Notes: generated by a model from the letters alone, not told the origin. 64,000 nt of DNA from UBA6176 sp032119375 (GCA_964430505.1 CAYSGH010000014.1:3741-67740); one strand, 5' to 3'; counted from the stretch's first letter, positions 7,422 to 16,381 are shown. Made by a program: numbers and translations.

Positions 7422-8880
7422 GTTCACCCCCTTCCTCCCCGCCTTCCGACGCTCCCTCGCCGCCCTCGGCCGAGGCCTCCGCCCCCCACGTTCCAACCCC
7501 GTCCCGGAACTCCAGCTCTTCTTCGCCTCCCTCTTCCCGGACGACCTCCTCCAGCAGCGCGACTGCGGCCCCAACAGCCGCAAGCGCCTCTTCACCCTCC
7601 AGCGCACCTTCTGGCTCTTCCTCCGCCAGGCCCTCAACCCCAAGACCTGCCTGCGCGAGGCTTGCCACCACCACCGCAGCCTCCTGGAGCTTTCGTCCCC
7701 CACCCGGGTCGCCGCCACCACCGGCGCCCTCTCCGGGGCACGGGGACGCTTCCCCGTCACCCTCCTGTACCAGGCCCTCCATCACTCCAAGATGGCCGCC
7801 TGCAACCGCGCCCCCCGCCTCGATCTCCTCCAGGGCCGCGACGTCCGCATCATCGACGGCACCACCCTGCGCCTGGCCGACACGCCCCGGAACCAGCGCC
7901 GCCTTCCACAACCCTCCACGCAGGCCAAGGGCTGCGGCTTCCCCGCCATGAAGGTGCTCGCGCTCTTCTGCCTGCGCAGCGGCGCCGCCCTCAACGCCGT
8001 CACCTCCAGGCAATCGACGCATGACACCCCGCTGGCCCGGAAGCTCTGGCCCCACCTCCACAAGGGCGACGTCCTGCTCGGGGACCGGGCCTTCGGTGAC
8101 TTCGTCACGATGGCGCTGCTGCCGTTGCGGGGCGTGGACGTGGTGGCGCGGCTGCACCAGGGACGCACCCCGGACTTTGGCAAGCCCCACAAGCTCCTGG
8201 CTCCCGACGACGCCATCTTCCTTTGGAAGAAGCCCGTCCAGCGACCGGGCTGGATCAGCGAGGCCCGGTGGCGACAAGTCCCCGAGCAGGCTTCCGTACG
8301 GGTGATCCGCAGCCGCATGGAGCGGCCGGGGTTCCGGACGCAGGAGGTCCTCGTCGCGACCACGCTGCTGGACCCGGAGCAGTACCCGGCGGCGGAGATC
8401 GCCGAGGTTTACCTGCGGCGATGGCGCATCGAGCTGTCGTTCCGGGACATCAAGACGTCGATGGAGCTGGAGCACCTGCGTGCGGAGAGCCCGGAGATCG
8501 CGGCCAAGGAGCTGCTGGCGGGGCTGGTGGCGTACAACCTGGTCCGGGTCACGATGATCGAGGCGGCGTGCCGGCACGGGGCCCCCTTGGATCGCCTGAG
8601 CTTCAAGGGGACGGTGGACGGGTTGCGGCACTACGGCCCGCGGATGGCGCGTGCCCGGTCCCAGACGGCGCCGCGACGCCTGCGGCGCGGGTTGTTCCAC
8701 GCTGTGGCCAAGGATCTGGTGCCCAAGCGCCCGGGGCGACGGGAGCCCCGGGCGATCCAGCGACGGCCCAAGCCGTTCGCCTACCTCACCCAACCGCGGC
8801 ATCTGTACCGCGAAATCCCCCACCGAAACCGCTGGAATCCCGGGAAATCCAAAGCGCCCGCCTCACCCAATGCCCCTTAA
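7420..8880 (+). CDS. IS4-family DDE transposase
   Basis: A 486-residue transposase. The three acidic catalytic residues are visible: Asp in RIIDGTTLRL, Asp in LLGDRAFGDF, and Glu in the family signature YLRRWRIELSFRDIK, which is the Y-(2)-R-(3)-E-(6)-K motif of IS4 enzymes. Length matches full IS4 members, and the frame is intact, so the enzyme may be active. The C-terminal stop lies within the right inverted repeat. The start codon is overlapped by a perfect palindrome, a possible control point. High Pro/Arg content follows the GC-rich host, so the element is not compositionally foreign. Confidence 0.92.
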   Translation: MFTPFLPAFRRSLAALGRGLRPPRSNPVPELQLFFASLFPDDLLQQRDCGPNSRKRLFTLQRTFWLFLRQALNPKTCLREACHHHRSLLELSSPTRVAATTGALSGARGRFPVTLLYQALHHSKMAACNRAPRLDLLQGRDVRIIDGTTLRLADTPRNQRRLPQPSTQAKGCGFPAMKVLALFCLRSGAALNAVTSRQSTHDTPLARKLWPHLHKGDVLLGDRAFGDFVTMALLPLRGVDVVARLHQGRTPDFGKPHKLLAPDDAIFLWKKPVQRPGWISEARWRQVPEQASVRVIRSRMERPGFRTQEVLVATTLLDPEQYPAAEIAEVYLRRWRIELSFRDIKTSMELEHLRAESPEIAAKELLAGLVAYNLVRVTMIEAACRHGAPLDRLSFKGTVDGLRHYGPRMARARSQTAPRRLRRGLFHAVAKDLVPKRPGRREPRAIQRRPKPFAYLTQPRHLYREIPHRNRWNPGKSKAPASPNAP

Positions 8881-8911
8881 GTAAGCGCCATTCAGATCTG
8901 ACCCCTTTGCC
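8877..8911 (-). repeat. Right terminal inverted repeat of the IS
   Basis: Reverse complement of the left repeat, 35 of 35 bases. It includes the transposase stop TAA at 8878-8880. Confidence 0.9.
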
Positions 8912-8936
8912 TTCCAGATCTGACCCCTTTGCCTTC
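8893..8936 (+). repeat. 22-base tandem duplication of the IS right terminus
   Basis: The 22 bases starting CAGATCTGACCCC at 8893 are repeated exactly at 8915-8936. The first copy is the outer part of the right inverted repeat plus four bases; the second lies outside the element. It may be the remaining end of an earlier insertion, or a slippage duplication. Confidence 0.85.
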
Positions 8937-8979
8937 GTGAGGAACGGGCTGGCACCGCCCTTGGGAGAGCTGCGGGCTG

Positions 8980-9822
8980 CTACGCGCTGGCGCTGGAATA
9001 GCGGCGGAGCGCGATGCGCCACAGGGCCTCGGAGGCCGCGAGGCAGGCCAACGCCAGCCCCGCCAGCACGACCCCCAGCCACGGCGACCGCATCGTTCCC
9101 AGCAACGCCATGGAAGGGACGTTGGACACGAGGATCATGGGCAGCACCCACGTGAACACGCGGCGGAACCATCCGTTGGGGAACGCCGCCTCCGGGATGC
9201 GCGCGATGTTGAACAGGTTGTAGTACCCCCACACCGCGCCCTGGATGCGAACCGTCCAGAAGGCCACGGACGCGAGCATGAACATGAGCGAGTAATGGAT
9301 GGCGACGCCGCACGCGCATAGCAGCAGGAAGGCCGCGACCTCCCACGGGCCCGGCACGTGCCCCAGGTTGCGCAAGGCCCACACGATCACGCCCAGCGCG
9401 GACGCAGCGTTCACGAACGCGCCCAGGTCCACCTTGCGAAACGACACGAGGAACCGCGTGTTCACCGGGAGCAGGAGCATGAAGTCGAGGCGTCCCGTCC
9501 GGATGTGCTCCGAGATGTCCGAGACGTTCGTCAGGAAGAACGCCGTGAACACCTGCTGGATGAAGTGCGAGCAGCCCACGAGGAGGATCACCTGCCACCG
9601 GGACCAGCCCGCCACGTCGTCGGTGTGGCCGTAGATCACGGACATGAACCCGAGCTGCAATGCGAACCACATGGCCTCCACGACGATCCACAGGAGGAAG
9701 TTCGCCTTGAACCGCATTTCCCGCGTCACGCTGTTGCGCCACAACGCGCCGTACAGCGAGGGGTACCGCCGCCACCACGGCGGGCGTGCCTCCAACGTCC
9801 ATGGGCCGCCGTGTTCCCCCAT
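8980..9822 (-). CDS. ABC-2 family transporter permease subunit (second of a pair)
   Basis: A 280-residue polytopic protein with about six hydrophobic segments, of the ABC-2/DUF990 type: RFKANFLLWIVVEAMWFALQ near the N-terminus, then SDISEHIRTGRLDFMLLLPV, where the 'G.LD..L..P' pattern is diagnostic of these export permeases. It starts two bases after the stop of the preceding permease gene and ends with a similar C-terminal motif (RRYSSASA against RRYSAVGG), so the two likely form a heterodimeric channel. The matching ATPase is not adjacent; the gene upstream of the pair is the GlyA fusion. Substrate unknown. Confidence 0.85.
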   Translation of the reverse strand: MGEHGGPWTLEARPPWWRRYPSLYGALWRNSVTREMRFKANFLLWIVVEAMWFALQLGFMSVIYGHTDDVAGWSRWQVILLVGCSHFIQQVFTAFFLTNVSDISEHIRTGRLDFMLLLPVNTRFLVSFRKVDLGAFVNAASALGVIVWALRNLGHVPGPWEVAAFLLLCACGVAIHYSLMFMLASVAFWTVRIQGAVWGYYNLFNIARIPEAAFPNGWFRRVFTWVLPMILVSNVPSMALLGTMRSPWLGVVLAGLALACLAASEALWRIALRRYSSASA

Positions 9823-9824
9823 GG

Positions 9825-10628
9825 TCAGCCTCCCACCGCCGAGTAACGGCGGACTCCCCTCGCCCAGACCACGCGGAGCAACACGAAGCCCAGCACCACC
9901 CATCCCGCCTGCATCGCCAGCCCGCGGCCCAGTGCCTCGCCCTCCACCCGCCCCAGGTACACCCCCACCGGGAAGTGCAACAGGTACGGGTACGGCGTCA
10001 GCATGAGGAGCCGCGACAGCCACGTTGGCAGGATGTCGATGGGGAACACATGCCCGCTGGCGATGTATTCGAGGGCGAACTGGATGAAGATGAACGTGCT
10101 CACGTCCAGCACCCAGAACGCCAGCAACGCCATCGTGCACGCGATCAGGAACTGGAGCACGGCGGCCATGGCGACCGACGCCACGAACGCGGCGGCCGCC
10201 AGGCCGGACGCGGGCGCGGCGAGGTGCTCGCGCATGGCGAACAGGAAGAGCCCCACGGGCACGAGGGCGACGGCGGTGTACACGGCGCGCCCGGACAGGT
10301 AGAGCCAGAAGCGGTACGCGAGGTAGTTGATGGGCCGCACCAGGAACTGGCTGATGTTGCCGTCCTTGATGTCCGCCGCCACCTGCCAGTCGTCCTCTGC
10401 CACCGCCGTGAACGCATCCACCAGCGTCACCAGCAGGTAGTAGCTGATCATCTGCGACAGGGCGTAGCCACCGACCTCGGCCCCGGCCTTGCCGGCGTAC
10501 ACCGCGCGCCACAGGTACAGCGTGCCCGCCAAGGGCACGAGCCCGACGGTCGCGCGGAACAGGAAGTTGACGCGATAGACGAGCGTGTTCTGGACGCCGA
10601 TGCGGAGGACCTGGAGGTACTTCCCCAT
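9825..10628 (-). CDS. ABC-2 family transporter permease subunit (first of a pair)
   Basis: A 267-residue membrane protein starting MGKYLQVLRIGVQNTLVYRV, with six predicted spans. DIKDGNISQFLVRPINYLAY is the counterpart of the 'G.L...L..P' cytoplasmic coupling element of ABC-2 exporters, and the end carries PYPYLLHFPVGVYLGRV. It is followed after a two-base gap by the second permease, and preceded by 24 bases from the GlyA-fusion gene, so it may share that transcript. In related genomes such pairs normally sit with an ATP-binding subunit; none is seen next to them here. Likely an exporter of unknown cargo. Confidence 0.85.
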   Translation of the reverse strand: MGKYLQVLRIGVQNTLVYRVNFLFRATVGLVPLAGTLYLWRAVYAGKAGAEVGGYALSQMISYYLLVTLVDAFTAVAEDDWQVAADIKDGNISQFLVRPINYLAYRFWLYLSGRAVYTAVALVPVGLFLFAMREHLAAPASGLAAAAFVASVAMAAVLQFLIACTMALLAFWVLDVSTFIFIQFALEYIASGHVFPIDILPTWLSRLLMLTPYPYLLHFPVGVYLGRVEGEALGRGLAMQAGWVVLGFVLLRVVWARGVRRYSAVGG

Positions 10629-10652
10629 GCAGCCCTTCCACCCGCGACGCGC

Positions 10653-12794
10653 CTAGTACGGCAAGGGGAACCGCGCCGTCAGCTCGCGCACGCGGGCCTT
10701 CACCCGGTGCGCCGTGTCGGGGCTGGCAATGTCCAGCAGCACCTCGCTGATCATGTCCGCGATGGCCGCCATCTCGGGTTCCTTCATCCCGCGCGTGGTG
10801 ACGGCGGGGGTGCCGAGCCGGACGCCGGAGGCCTCGAAGGGCGACCGGGTCTCGAAGGGGATGGTGTTCTTGTTCGTGGTGATGCCGGCCTCGTCCAAGG
10901 CGAGCTGCGACTGCTTGCCGGTGAGGCCGCGGGCGCCCACGTCCACGAGCATGAGGTGGTTTTCCGTGCCGCCCGAGACGAGCCGGAAGCCATTGCGCTG
11001 CATGCCCTCGGCGAGGGCGGCGGCGTTGCGCACGACCTGCTGCTGGTACTCGCGGAAGCCGGGCTGCAACGCCTCGTGGAAGCAGATGGCCTTGGCGGCG
11101 ATGACGTGCATCAAGGGGCCGCCCTGGATGCCGGGGAACGCCTGCGAATCGATGGCCTTCGCGTACTTCTCCTTGCACAGGACCAGCCCGCCGCGCGGCC
11201 CGCGCAGGGTCTTGTGGGTGGTGGTGGTGACGAAGTCCGCGTGCGGCACCGGGCTGGGATGCACGCCCGCCGCCACGAGGCCGGCGATGTGGGCGATGTC
11301 CGCCAGGAGGTAGGCTCCCACCTCCCGCGCGATGGCCCCCATTCGCTCGAAGTCGATCACGCGTGGGTAGGCCGACGCCCCCACGGTGACCATCCGGGGC
11401 CGGTGCTCCCGCGCCATTTGCGCGAGTTGGTCGTAGTCGATGCGCTCGTCGCCCGGGCGGACGCCGTAGTGGACGATCTCGAAGAACTTGCCGGAGAAGT
11501 TGGCCTTGTTGCCGTGTGTCAGGTGCCCGCCGTGCGACAGGTCCATCGTCAGCATCTTGTCGCCCGGCTTCAGCATTGCGAAGTACACCGCCATGTTCGC
11601 GCCCGACCCCGAGTGGGGCTGGACGTTGGCGTGCTCGGCGCCGAACAACTGCTTGGCGCGGTCGATGGCAAGTTGCTCCGCCACGTCCACATGCTCGCAC
11701 CCGCCGTACCAGCGCCGTCGCGGGTAGCCCTCGGCATACTTGTTGGTGAGGACGCTCCCCTGCGCGGCCATGACGGCCGGGCTGGTGAAGTTCTCGGAGG
11801 CGATGAGCTCGATGTTCTCGAGTTGGCGCCGACGCTCGTTGGCAATGACCTCCGCGATGGCGGGGTCCACCTGTTGGATCACGTTCGACATGGTGTTCTC
11901 GATTTTCCGCACGCGGCGCTCATGGCGGCCGCCTTCAAAATCCGATCCGAGGAAGGCCTCCACCATGGCCGCTGCATCGGCAGGCGTCGTGGTCTTGGCC
12001 CCAAAGCAAAGCACGTTCGCGTCGTTGTGCCGACGGCAGAGGCTGGCGACCTCGACGGAGGAGACCAGGGCGGCGCGGATGCCGGGCACCTTGTTGGCGG
12101 CGATGCTGATGCCGATACCGGTGGCGCACACGAGCAACCCGAAGGCGGCCCTGCCTGAGGTCACGGCCTGGCCGACGGCCTGTGCGTAGTCCGGGTAGTC
12201 TGCGGACTCCGCCGAGTGCGTCCCGAGGTCGAGGACGCGCAGGCCCTTGGCTTCCAGAAGCGGCTTCAATGCCTGCTTCCATGCGAAGCCCGCGTGGTCC
12301 GACCCCATGGCGAAGTCCGCCATGTCGCGGGCCGCCTCATGCTCCTCGATGAACGCCAGGGCGGAACGCACGCCTGCCTCGATCTGCCGACAGCACTCCT
12401 GATATTCGTCCAATGGGCCGCCGATGGGATCCGAGATGTCCCGTTCATGGGGCGCGGCGGAGGGATCGAACTCTCGGAGCAGGAACAGCTTCTCCACCGC
12501 CTCGGGATACATGGAGGCCACGACCTCCGCGTGCCCGCGCGTGAGGGCGAAGATGTAGTCGGCCTCCCGGACCATCGACGCCGTCAGCCGCCGCGACCGA
12601 TGGCTGGCGATGTCGCCCCCGCGTTGGCGGACGGCCGTCACGGCATGGGTGCTGGCGGGTTGGCCGTTGGCGGCCCCGACGCCTGCGGACGCCACCTGCC
12701 AGCCTGGCATCCCCGCCGTGGCAAGGCGCGCCAAGCCCTCCGCCATGGGCGAACGACAGGTGTTCCCGGTGCAAACGAACAGGACAGACTTCAT
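10653..12794 (-). CDS. Three-domain fusion: arginine-phosphatase-like LMW-PTP / ribose-5-phosphate isomerase B / serine hydroxymethyltransferase
   Basis: One uninterrupted 713-codon frame. Residues 1-157 are a low-molecular-weight phosphatase: CTGNTCRS at residues 8-15 is the CX5R loop, with a Thr in the position that marks protein-arginine phosphatases of the YwlE type, and SDPIGG holds the acid Asp (about 122). Residues 158-301 are RpiB: GSDHAG, active-site Cys223 in CATGIG, and RRHNDAN. Residues 302-713 are a full-length GlyA beginning MSNVIQQVDPAIAEV, with the PLP Lys at about 528 in TTHKTLRG. All domains look complete and catalytic. ATG codons exist at both junctions (12323, 11891), so internal initiation is possible, but no stop separates the parts. 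In B. subtilis ywlE, ywlF (rpiB) and glyA are close neighbours in this order. The two ABC-2 permeases follow closely. Confidence 0.88.
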   Translation of the reverse strand: MKSVLFVCTGNTCRSPMAEGLARLATAGMPGWQVASAGVGAANGQPASTHAVTAVRQRGGDIASHRSRRLTASMVREADYIFALTRGHAEVVASMYPEAVEKLFLLREFDPSAAPHERDISDPIGGPLDEYQECCRQIEAGVRSALAFIEEHEAARDMADFAMGSDHAGFAWKQALKPLLEAKGLRVLDLGTHSAESADYPDYAQAVGQAVTSGRAAFGLLVCATGIGISIAANKVPGIRAALVSSVEVASLCRRHNDANVLCFGAKTTTPADAAAMVEAFLGSDFEGGRHERRVRKIENTMSNVIQQVDPAIAEVIANERRRQLENIELIASENFTSPAVMAAQGSVLTNKYAEGYPRRRWYGGCEHVDVAEQLAIDRAKQLFGAEHANVQPHSGSGANMAVYFAMLKPGDKMLTMDLSHGGHLTHGNKANFSGKFFEIVHYGVRPGDERIDYDQLAQMAREHRPRMVTVGASAYPRVIDFERMGAIAREVGAYLLADIAHIAGLVAAGVHPSPVPHADFVTTTTHKTLRGPRGGLVLCKEKYAKAIDSQAFPGIQGGPLMHVIAAKAICFHEALQPGFREYQQQVVRNAAALAEGMQRNGFRLVSGGTENHLMLVDVGARGLTGKQSQLALDEAGITTNKNTIPFETRSPFEASGVRLGTPAVTTRGMKEPEMAAIADMISEVLLDIASPDTAHRVKARVRELTARFPLPY

Positions 12795-12924
12795 CTGGTG
12801 GCAACGCGCGGGCGACACGTTGTGGGGATGCCTCGGGTGCGTCAACGGGGAACCCGGGAGCCGGGAGCAACGGTTGGGCCGCCCGCCGTCCACGCGACGA
12901 CGCCAACCGGCTCACCCTGCGGGT

Positions 12925-15078
12925 TCACGCGTCACCCTGCGCGGTCACCCATGCGAGCACCGCGCGATAGTCCGTCTTGCCAGTCCCCAGCTTCGGGATC
13001 TCCCGCATCACGCGGAGATCGCGTGGCACGCTGAGGTTTCCAAGGCCCTTGGCACGAATGGCCTCCCGGATTTCGGCCATCGTCAGGTCGGGTGAATGGG
13101 TGACGGCGACCAGCTTCTCTCCCTTGGCGTCGCTTGGGACGGCGACCACGGCGACCTCGCAGCGCCGACCGTGCTGGGGGAACGCCCCATCCAAGGCCTC
13201 CTCGATGGCGGCAAGGCTGACCATCTCGCCACTGACCTTGGCGAAGCGCTTGAGGCGGCCGAGGAGGAAGACGAATCCGTCGTCGTCCACCCGCGCGATG
13301 TCGCCCGTGTCGTACCAGCCTCCCGATGCTTGGAACCGCGCCTGGGCGTCCGGGTTCAGGTAGCCCTTCATCACGTTGTCGCCCCGCACGAGCAACCGCC
13401 CGCCCTCGGGCACGCCCGCAACGGGCTCGAGCTTGAATTCGATGCCGGGCAGGAACCGGCCCACGGAGCCGAAGCGCGGCTCGATGCGGGAGTTGGCGCA
13501 CAAGACGGGGCTGCACTCCGTCGCGCCATAGCCCTCGATGATGCGGACGCCGAACTGGCGCGCCCACGTGTTGGCGGTGGATTCCTGGAGCTTTTCCGCC
13601 CCGGCGACGAGGTATCGGACGGAGTTGAAGTCATAGGCGTGCGCCCGGCGCGCGTAGCCGTTGAGGAACGTGTTGGTGCCCACCACCACCGTGCAGGCCT
13701 TGTCGTAAACCATCGCCGGCACCACCCGGTAATGCAGCGGCGACGGGTACAGGAACACGTACTCGCCCCGGATCAGCGGGAACAACGTGCACGTCGTCAG
13801 GCCAAAGCTGTGGAACAACGGCATCGCGTTGAAGAAGCGCTCGTGGTCCGTCACGTCCAGGTGGGCCGTGATTTGCCGCACGTTGGCCAGCAGGTTGCGG
13901 TGCGTTAGCTCCACCCCCTTCGGAACGCCCTCGGATCCCGAGGTGAACAAGACCACGGCCGACTCGTCCGGCCGGGCCTCCAGGGCACCCCAGCGGCCGC
14001 CGCAGCGAAGCGTGTTGGCGGCCAGCCGCGCCAGCTTGCGCCATCCGGGCACGCCCGCGCCCACGTCCTCCAGGTACAACACCTCCACGTTCCCCGCGGC
14101 CAGCGTTCCCACGTCGATCTTGGCCTTCTCAACAAAGGCCCGAGACGTGACGAGCTGGCGGCAACCTGCCAGGTCCAGGCAGGTGCGCATCACGGGGATG
14201 CCCGAGGAAAAGTTGAGGATGGCCGGCACCCGGCGCAGCGCCATCATGGCGAGGAGGGCGACGGGCGCCGCGTTGACGTTGGGAAGCAGCACCGCCACGC
14301 GCCCGCCCGGCGGCGTCGAAGCCAGCAAGGCCCCCAGGCGCCACGCCAGCACGTCAATGCCCACCATCAACCGGCGATAGGTCAACGGCTCCTGGCGAAT
14401 GTCCTCCAACGCCTCCTTCCTGGGCTGGTTCCACGCCGCCTCCGCCACCGCCGCCACGACGTGCGTTGGGCCCAAGGCCATCTCCGCGTCGTATTGCTGG
14501 CGCAGCATCCGGTCCCGGATCCACGCCGTCGCCCGCCGACGGGCCACCGCCGCCGGGAGCCCATGGAACCGCGGTGGCTCCAGGAGCGGGCTGAAGTGAG
14601 CCGTCACCCTCGGAAACCATCGCGTCCAGCCCGTGTGCCGCACGAAGGGCACGCGCGCCGCCCCGCGCAGGTGGCACAGGATCACCCGCGCCTGCGTCCG
14701 GTGCACCAGGAAGCCCGTGCCGTCGTAGATCTTCATCATCGCCCCCGTCAGCGAGATGCGCCCCTCCGCGAACAAGACCAGCCGCCCGCCCCGCGCCATG
14801 AACTCCGCCATGCGCTTGACCGCGTACGGCGACGCCGGGTCCACCGGAAACGTCCGCCGGTTCAACATGATCTTGCGGTGAAACCACGACGCCTCCGCCG
14901 TCGTCGCGCTCGTCACGAACTTCCAGTCGTCGTCCAGCAACGCGTACAGGAACGCCCAGTCCAGCCACGAGACATGGTTGGGCACCAGCAACACCGGCCC
15001 CTTCGTCGCCAACACCCCGGTGTCAAACGCCCTGAATCGGAACCACGCCGTCAGGATCCATCGGATCAAGGTCTTCAT
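12925..15078 (-). CDS. aas: Bifunctional 2-acyl-glycerophosphoethanolamine acyltransferase / acyl-ACP synthetase
   Basis: A 717-residue protein. Residues 1-200 are a PlsC-type acyltransferase: NHVSWLD (H35-X4-D40) and FAEGRIS. The remainder is an AMP-forming ligase with LFTSGSEGVPKGVELTHRN (phosphate-binding loop), GYGATECSP, WYDTGDIARVDDDGF and the C-terminal lysine motif PKLGTGKTDYRAV. The pairing fits E. coli Aas, which reacylates lysophosphatidylethanolamine at the inner membrane using acyl-ACP made by its own ligase domain. The lplT gene lies just upstream on the same strand (gap 34 bases), as in enterobacteria, giving an import-and-reacylate module. A GTG at 15102 would add eight residues; the ATG is preferred. 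Confidence 0.9.
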   Translation of the reverse strand: MKTLIRWILTAWFRFRAFDTGVLATKGPVLLVPNHVSWLDWAFLYALLDDDWKFVTSATTAEASWFHRKIMLNRRTFPVDPASPYAVKRMAEFMARGGRLVLFAEGRISLTGAMMKIYDGTGFLVHRTQARVILCHLRGAARVPFVRHTGWTRWFPRVTAHFSPLLEPPRFHGLPAAVARRRATAWIRDRMLRQQYDAEMALGPTHVVAAVAEAAWNQPRKEALEDIRQEPLTYRRLMVGIDVLAWRLGALLASTPPGGRVAVLLPNVNAAPVALLAMMALRRVPAILNFSSGIPVMRTCLDLAGCRQLVTSRAFVEKAKIDVGTLAAGNVEVLYLEDVGAGVPGWRKLARLAANTLRCGGRWGALEARPDESAVVLFTSGSEGVPKGVELTHRNLLANVRQITAHLDVTDHERFFNAMPLFHSFGLTTCTLFPLIRGEYVFLYPSPLHYRVVPAMVYDKACTVVVGTNTFLNGYARRAHAYDFNSVRYLVAGAEKLQESTANTWARQFGVRIIEGYGATECSPVLCANSRIEPRFGSVGRFLPGIEFKLEPVAGVPEGGRLLVRGDNVMKGYLNPDAQARFQASGGWYDTGDIARVDDDGFVFLLGRLKRFAKVSGEMVSLAAIEEALDGAFPQHGRRCEVAVVAVPSDAKGEKLVAVTHSPDLTMAEIREAIRAKGLGNLSVPRDLRVMREIPKLGTGKTDYRAVLAWVTAQGDA

Positions 15079-15112
15079 CGGATCGAAACATCGCCCGCCC
15101 ACACGTCCCTGC

Positions 15113-16381
15113 TCACGACGCCTTGTGCACCGGAATGCGCAGCGCGATCAACGCCAACCCCACCAGCATCGCCAACACGAGGAAGAAGCCGCCCGCGCTC
15201 ACCGGCGTCCCAAACCACTCCCCCGCATGCACGCACGCCGCCACCAACCCGCCCGCCAGCAGCATCCCCGCGTTGTCGCACAGGTTCTGCACCGCGATCG
15301 TCTTCCCCATCCGTGTCGGCTCCGTCTCCGCCTGCAACGCCGCGTTCAACGGGATGAGGAACAAGCCCGCCGCCACCCCCGCCGCCACCAGCAACGCCAT
15401 CACCCACGGGAACCACGTCAGCCCCCCCGCCACGTGGCCCGCGCGGAGCAACGGAACCTTCTCCACCAGCCCCACCGCCACCAGCGTCGCCACCAGCAGC
15501 ACCCCGTACCACCGCGTCCGGGCGAGGTCGCCCACCCGATGCCATTGCCCGGCCAGCACGCTGCCCACCATCACGCCCACGGACAACCACAGGCCCAGCA
15601 GCGAGATTTGGGTGTTGTCCTTCAAGCCCAGCACGTCGATCCCCCATGCCTGGAAGTTGATCTTCATGGCCGCGCCGCACACCCAGAACAACGCCGTGCC
15701 CAGCAACACGCGCGCCATCCGGGGATGAACCAGCAGGTCTCGCCCGTGCGCCGCAAACTCCCGCACGCTCGCCGCCAGCCGCACCGACGGCGTGCACGGC
15801 GTCCGCCCCATCAAGAGGTTGAACATGAGCCCCGCGCCAAACACGCCCAGCAACACCCCGTAGCACGCCTGCACCGACAGTCGATCGACCATGACCGAGC
15901 CGCCGATCGCCCCCGTGATGATCGCCAGCAACGTCAGGAGCTCCACCGTCCCGTTGGCCTTCACCAGCCGCTCGGACGGCAGGATTTCCGGCAGGATGCC
16001 GTACTTCGCCGGCCCGTAGATGCAGGCTCCAATCCCCACGATGAGGTAGCCCGGCGCCTGCCAGACGTACCCCAGCCACACGCTCAACGCGCACACGGCC
16101 GTGCCCAGCACCTTCACCGCATTGCCGCCCACCAGCCACGTCGTCTTGGAAAAGCGGTCGTTCAGGTAACCCGCCAACGGGGCCAGCAACACATACGGGA
16201 CAAACAACAGGCTCGTGTACAACGCTCCCCGGCCGCGCAACACCTCCTCCGAAATCGCCCCCGATTTCCGCAACAGGGTCAACTGCCCCAGGATCACCGC
16301 CAGAATCGCATTGTCCCCAAACGCCGCGAGGAATTGCCCGGCCAACAGCAACGGATAGTCGCGGCCGCTCGCCTTGTTCAT
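15113..16381 (-). CDS. lplT: Lysophospholipid flippase of the MFS superfamily
   Basis: A 422-residue protein with 12 predicted spans. The start MNKASGRDYPLLLAGQFLAA, then FGDNAI and the loop YLNDRFSKTT, follow the LplT pattern, and GPAKYGILPEILP is highly typical of the family. Function by homology: flips lysophosphatidylethanolamine from the outer to the inner leaflet for reacylation by Aas, encoded immediately downstream. The ATG at 16381 is chosen because residues upstream are low-complexity. Divergent from the inositol oxygenase gene across about 230 bases that should contain both promoters; no strong promoter was picked out. Confidence 0.9.
   Translation of the reverse strand: MNKASGRDYPLLLAGQFLAAFGDNAILAVILGQLTLLRKSGAISEEVLRGRGALYTSLLFVPYVLLAPLAGYLNDRFSKTTWLVGGNAVKVLGTAVCALSVWLGYVWQAPGYLIVGIGACIYGPAKYGILPEILPSERLVKANGTVELLTLLAIITGAIGGSVMVDRLSVQACYGVLLGVFGAGLMFNLLMGRTPCTPSVRLAASVREFAAHGRDLLVHPRMARVLLGTALFWVCGAAMKINFQAWGIDVLGLKDNTQISLLGLWLSVGVMVGSVLAGQWHRVGDLARTRWYGVLLVATLVAVGLVEKVPLLRAGHVAGGLTWFPWVMALLVAAGVAAGLFLIPLNAALQAETEPTRMGKTIAVQNLCDNAGMLLAGGLVAACVHAGEWFGTPVSAGGFFLVLAMLVGLALIALRIPVHKAS

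Larger units (their letters stand above)
6997..8911 (+). mobile_element. IS4-family insertion sequence with a divergent companion gene
   Basis: An element of about 1.9 kb bounded by 35-base perfect inverted repeats (6997-7031 and 8877-8911). It carries a DDE transposase on the plus strand and a small protein on the minus strand. Both genes end inside the inverted repeats, in different phases. A 26-base perfect palindrome lies between the two starts. It truncates a restriction-type gene on the left. No convincing target-site duplication is visible. The right end is followed by a second partial copy of the terminal sequence. Confidence 0.85.
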
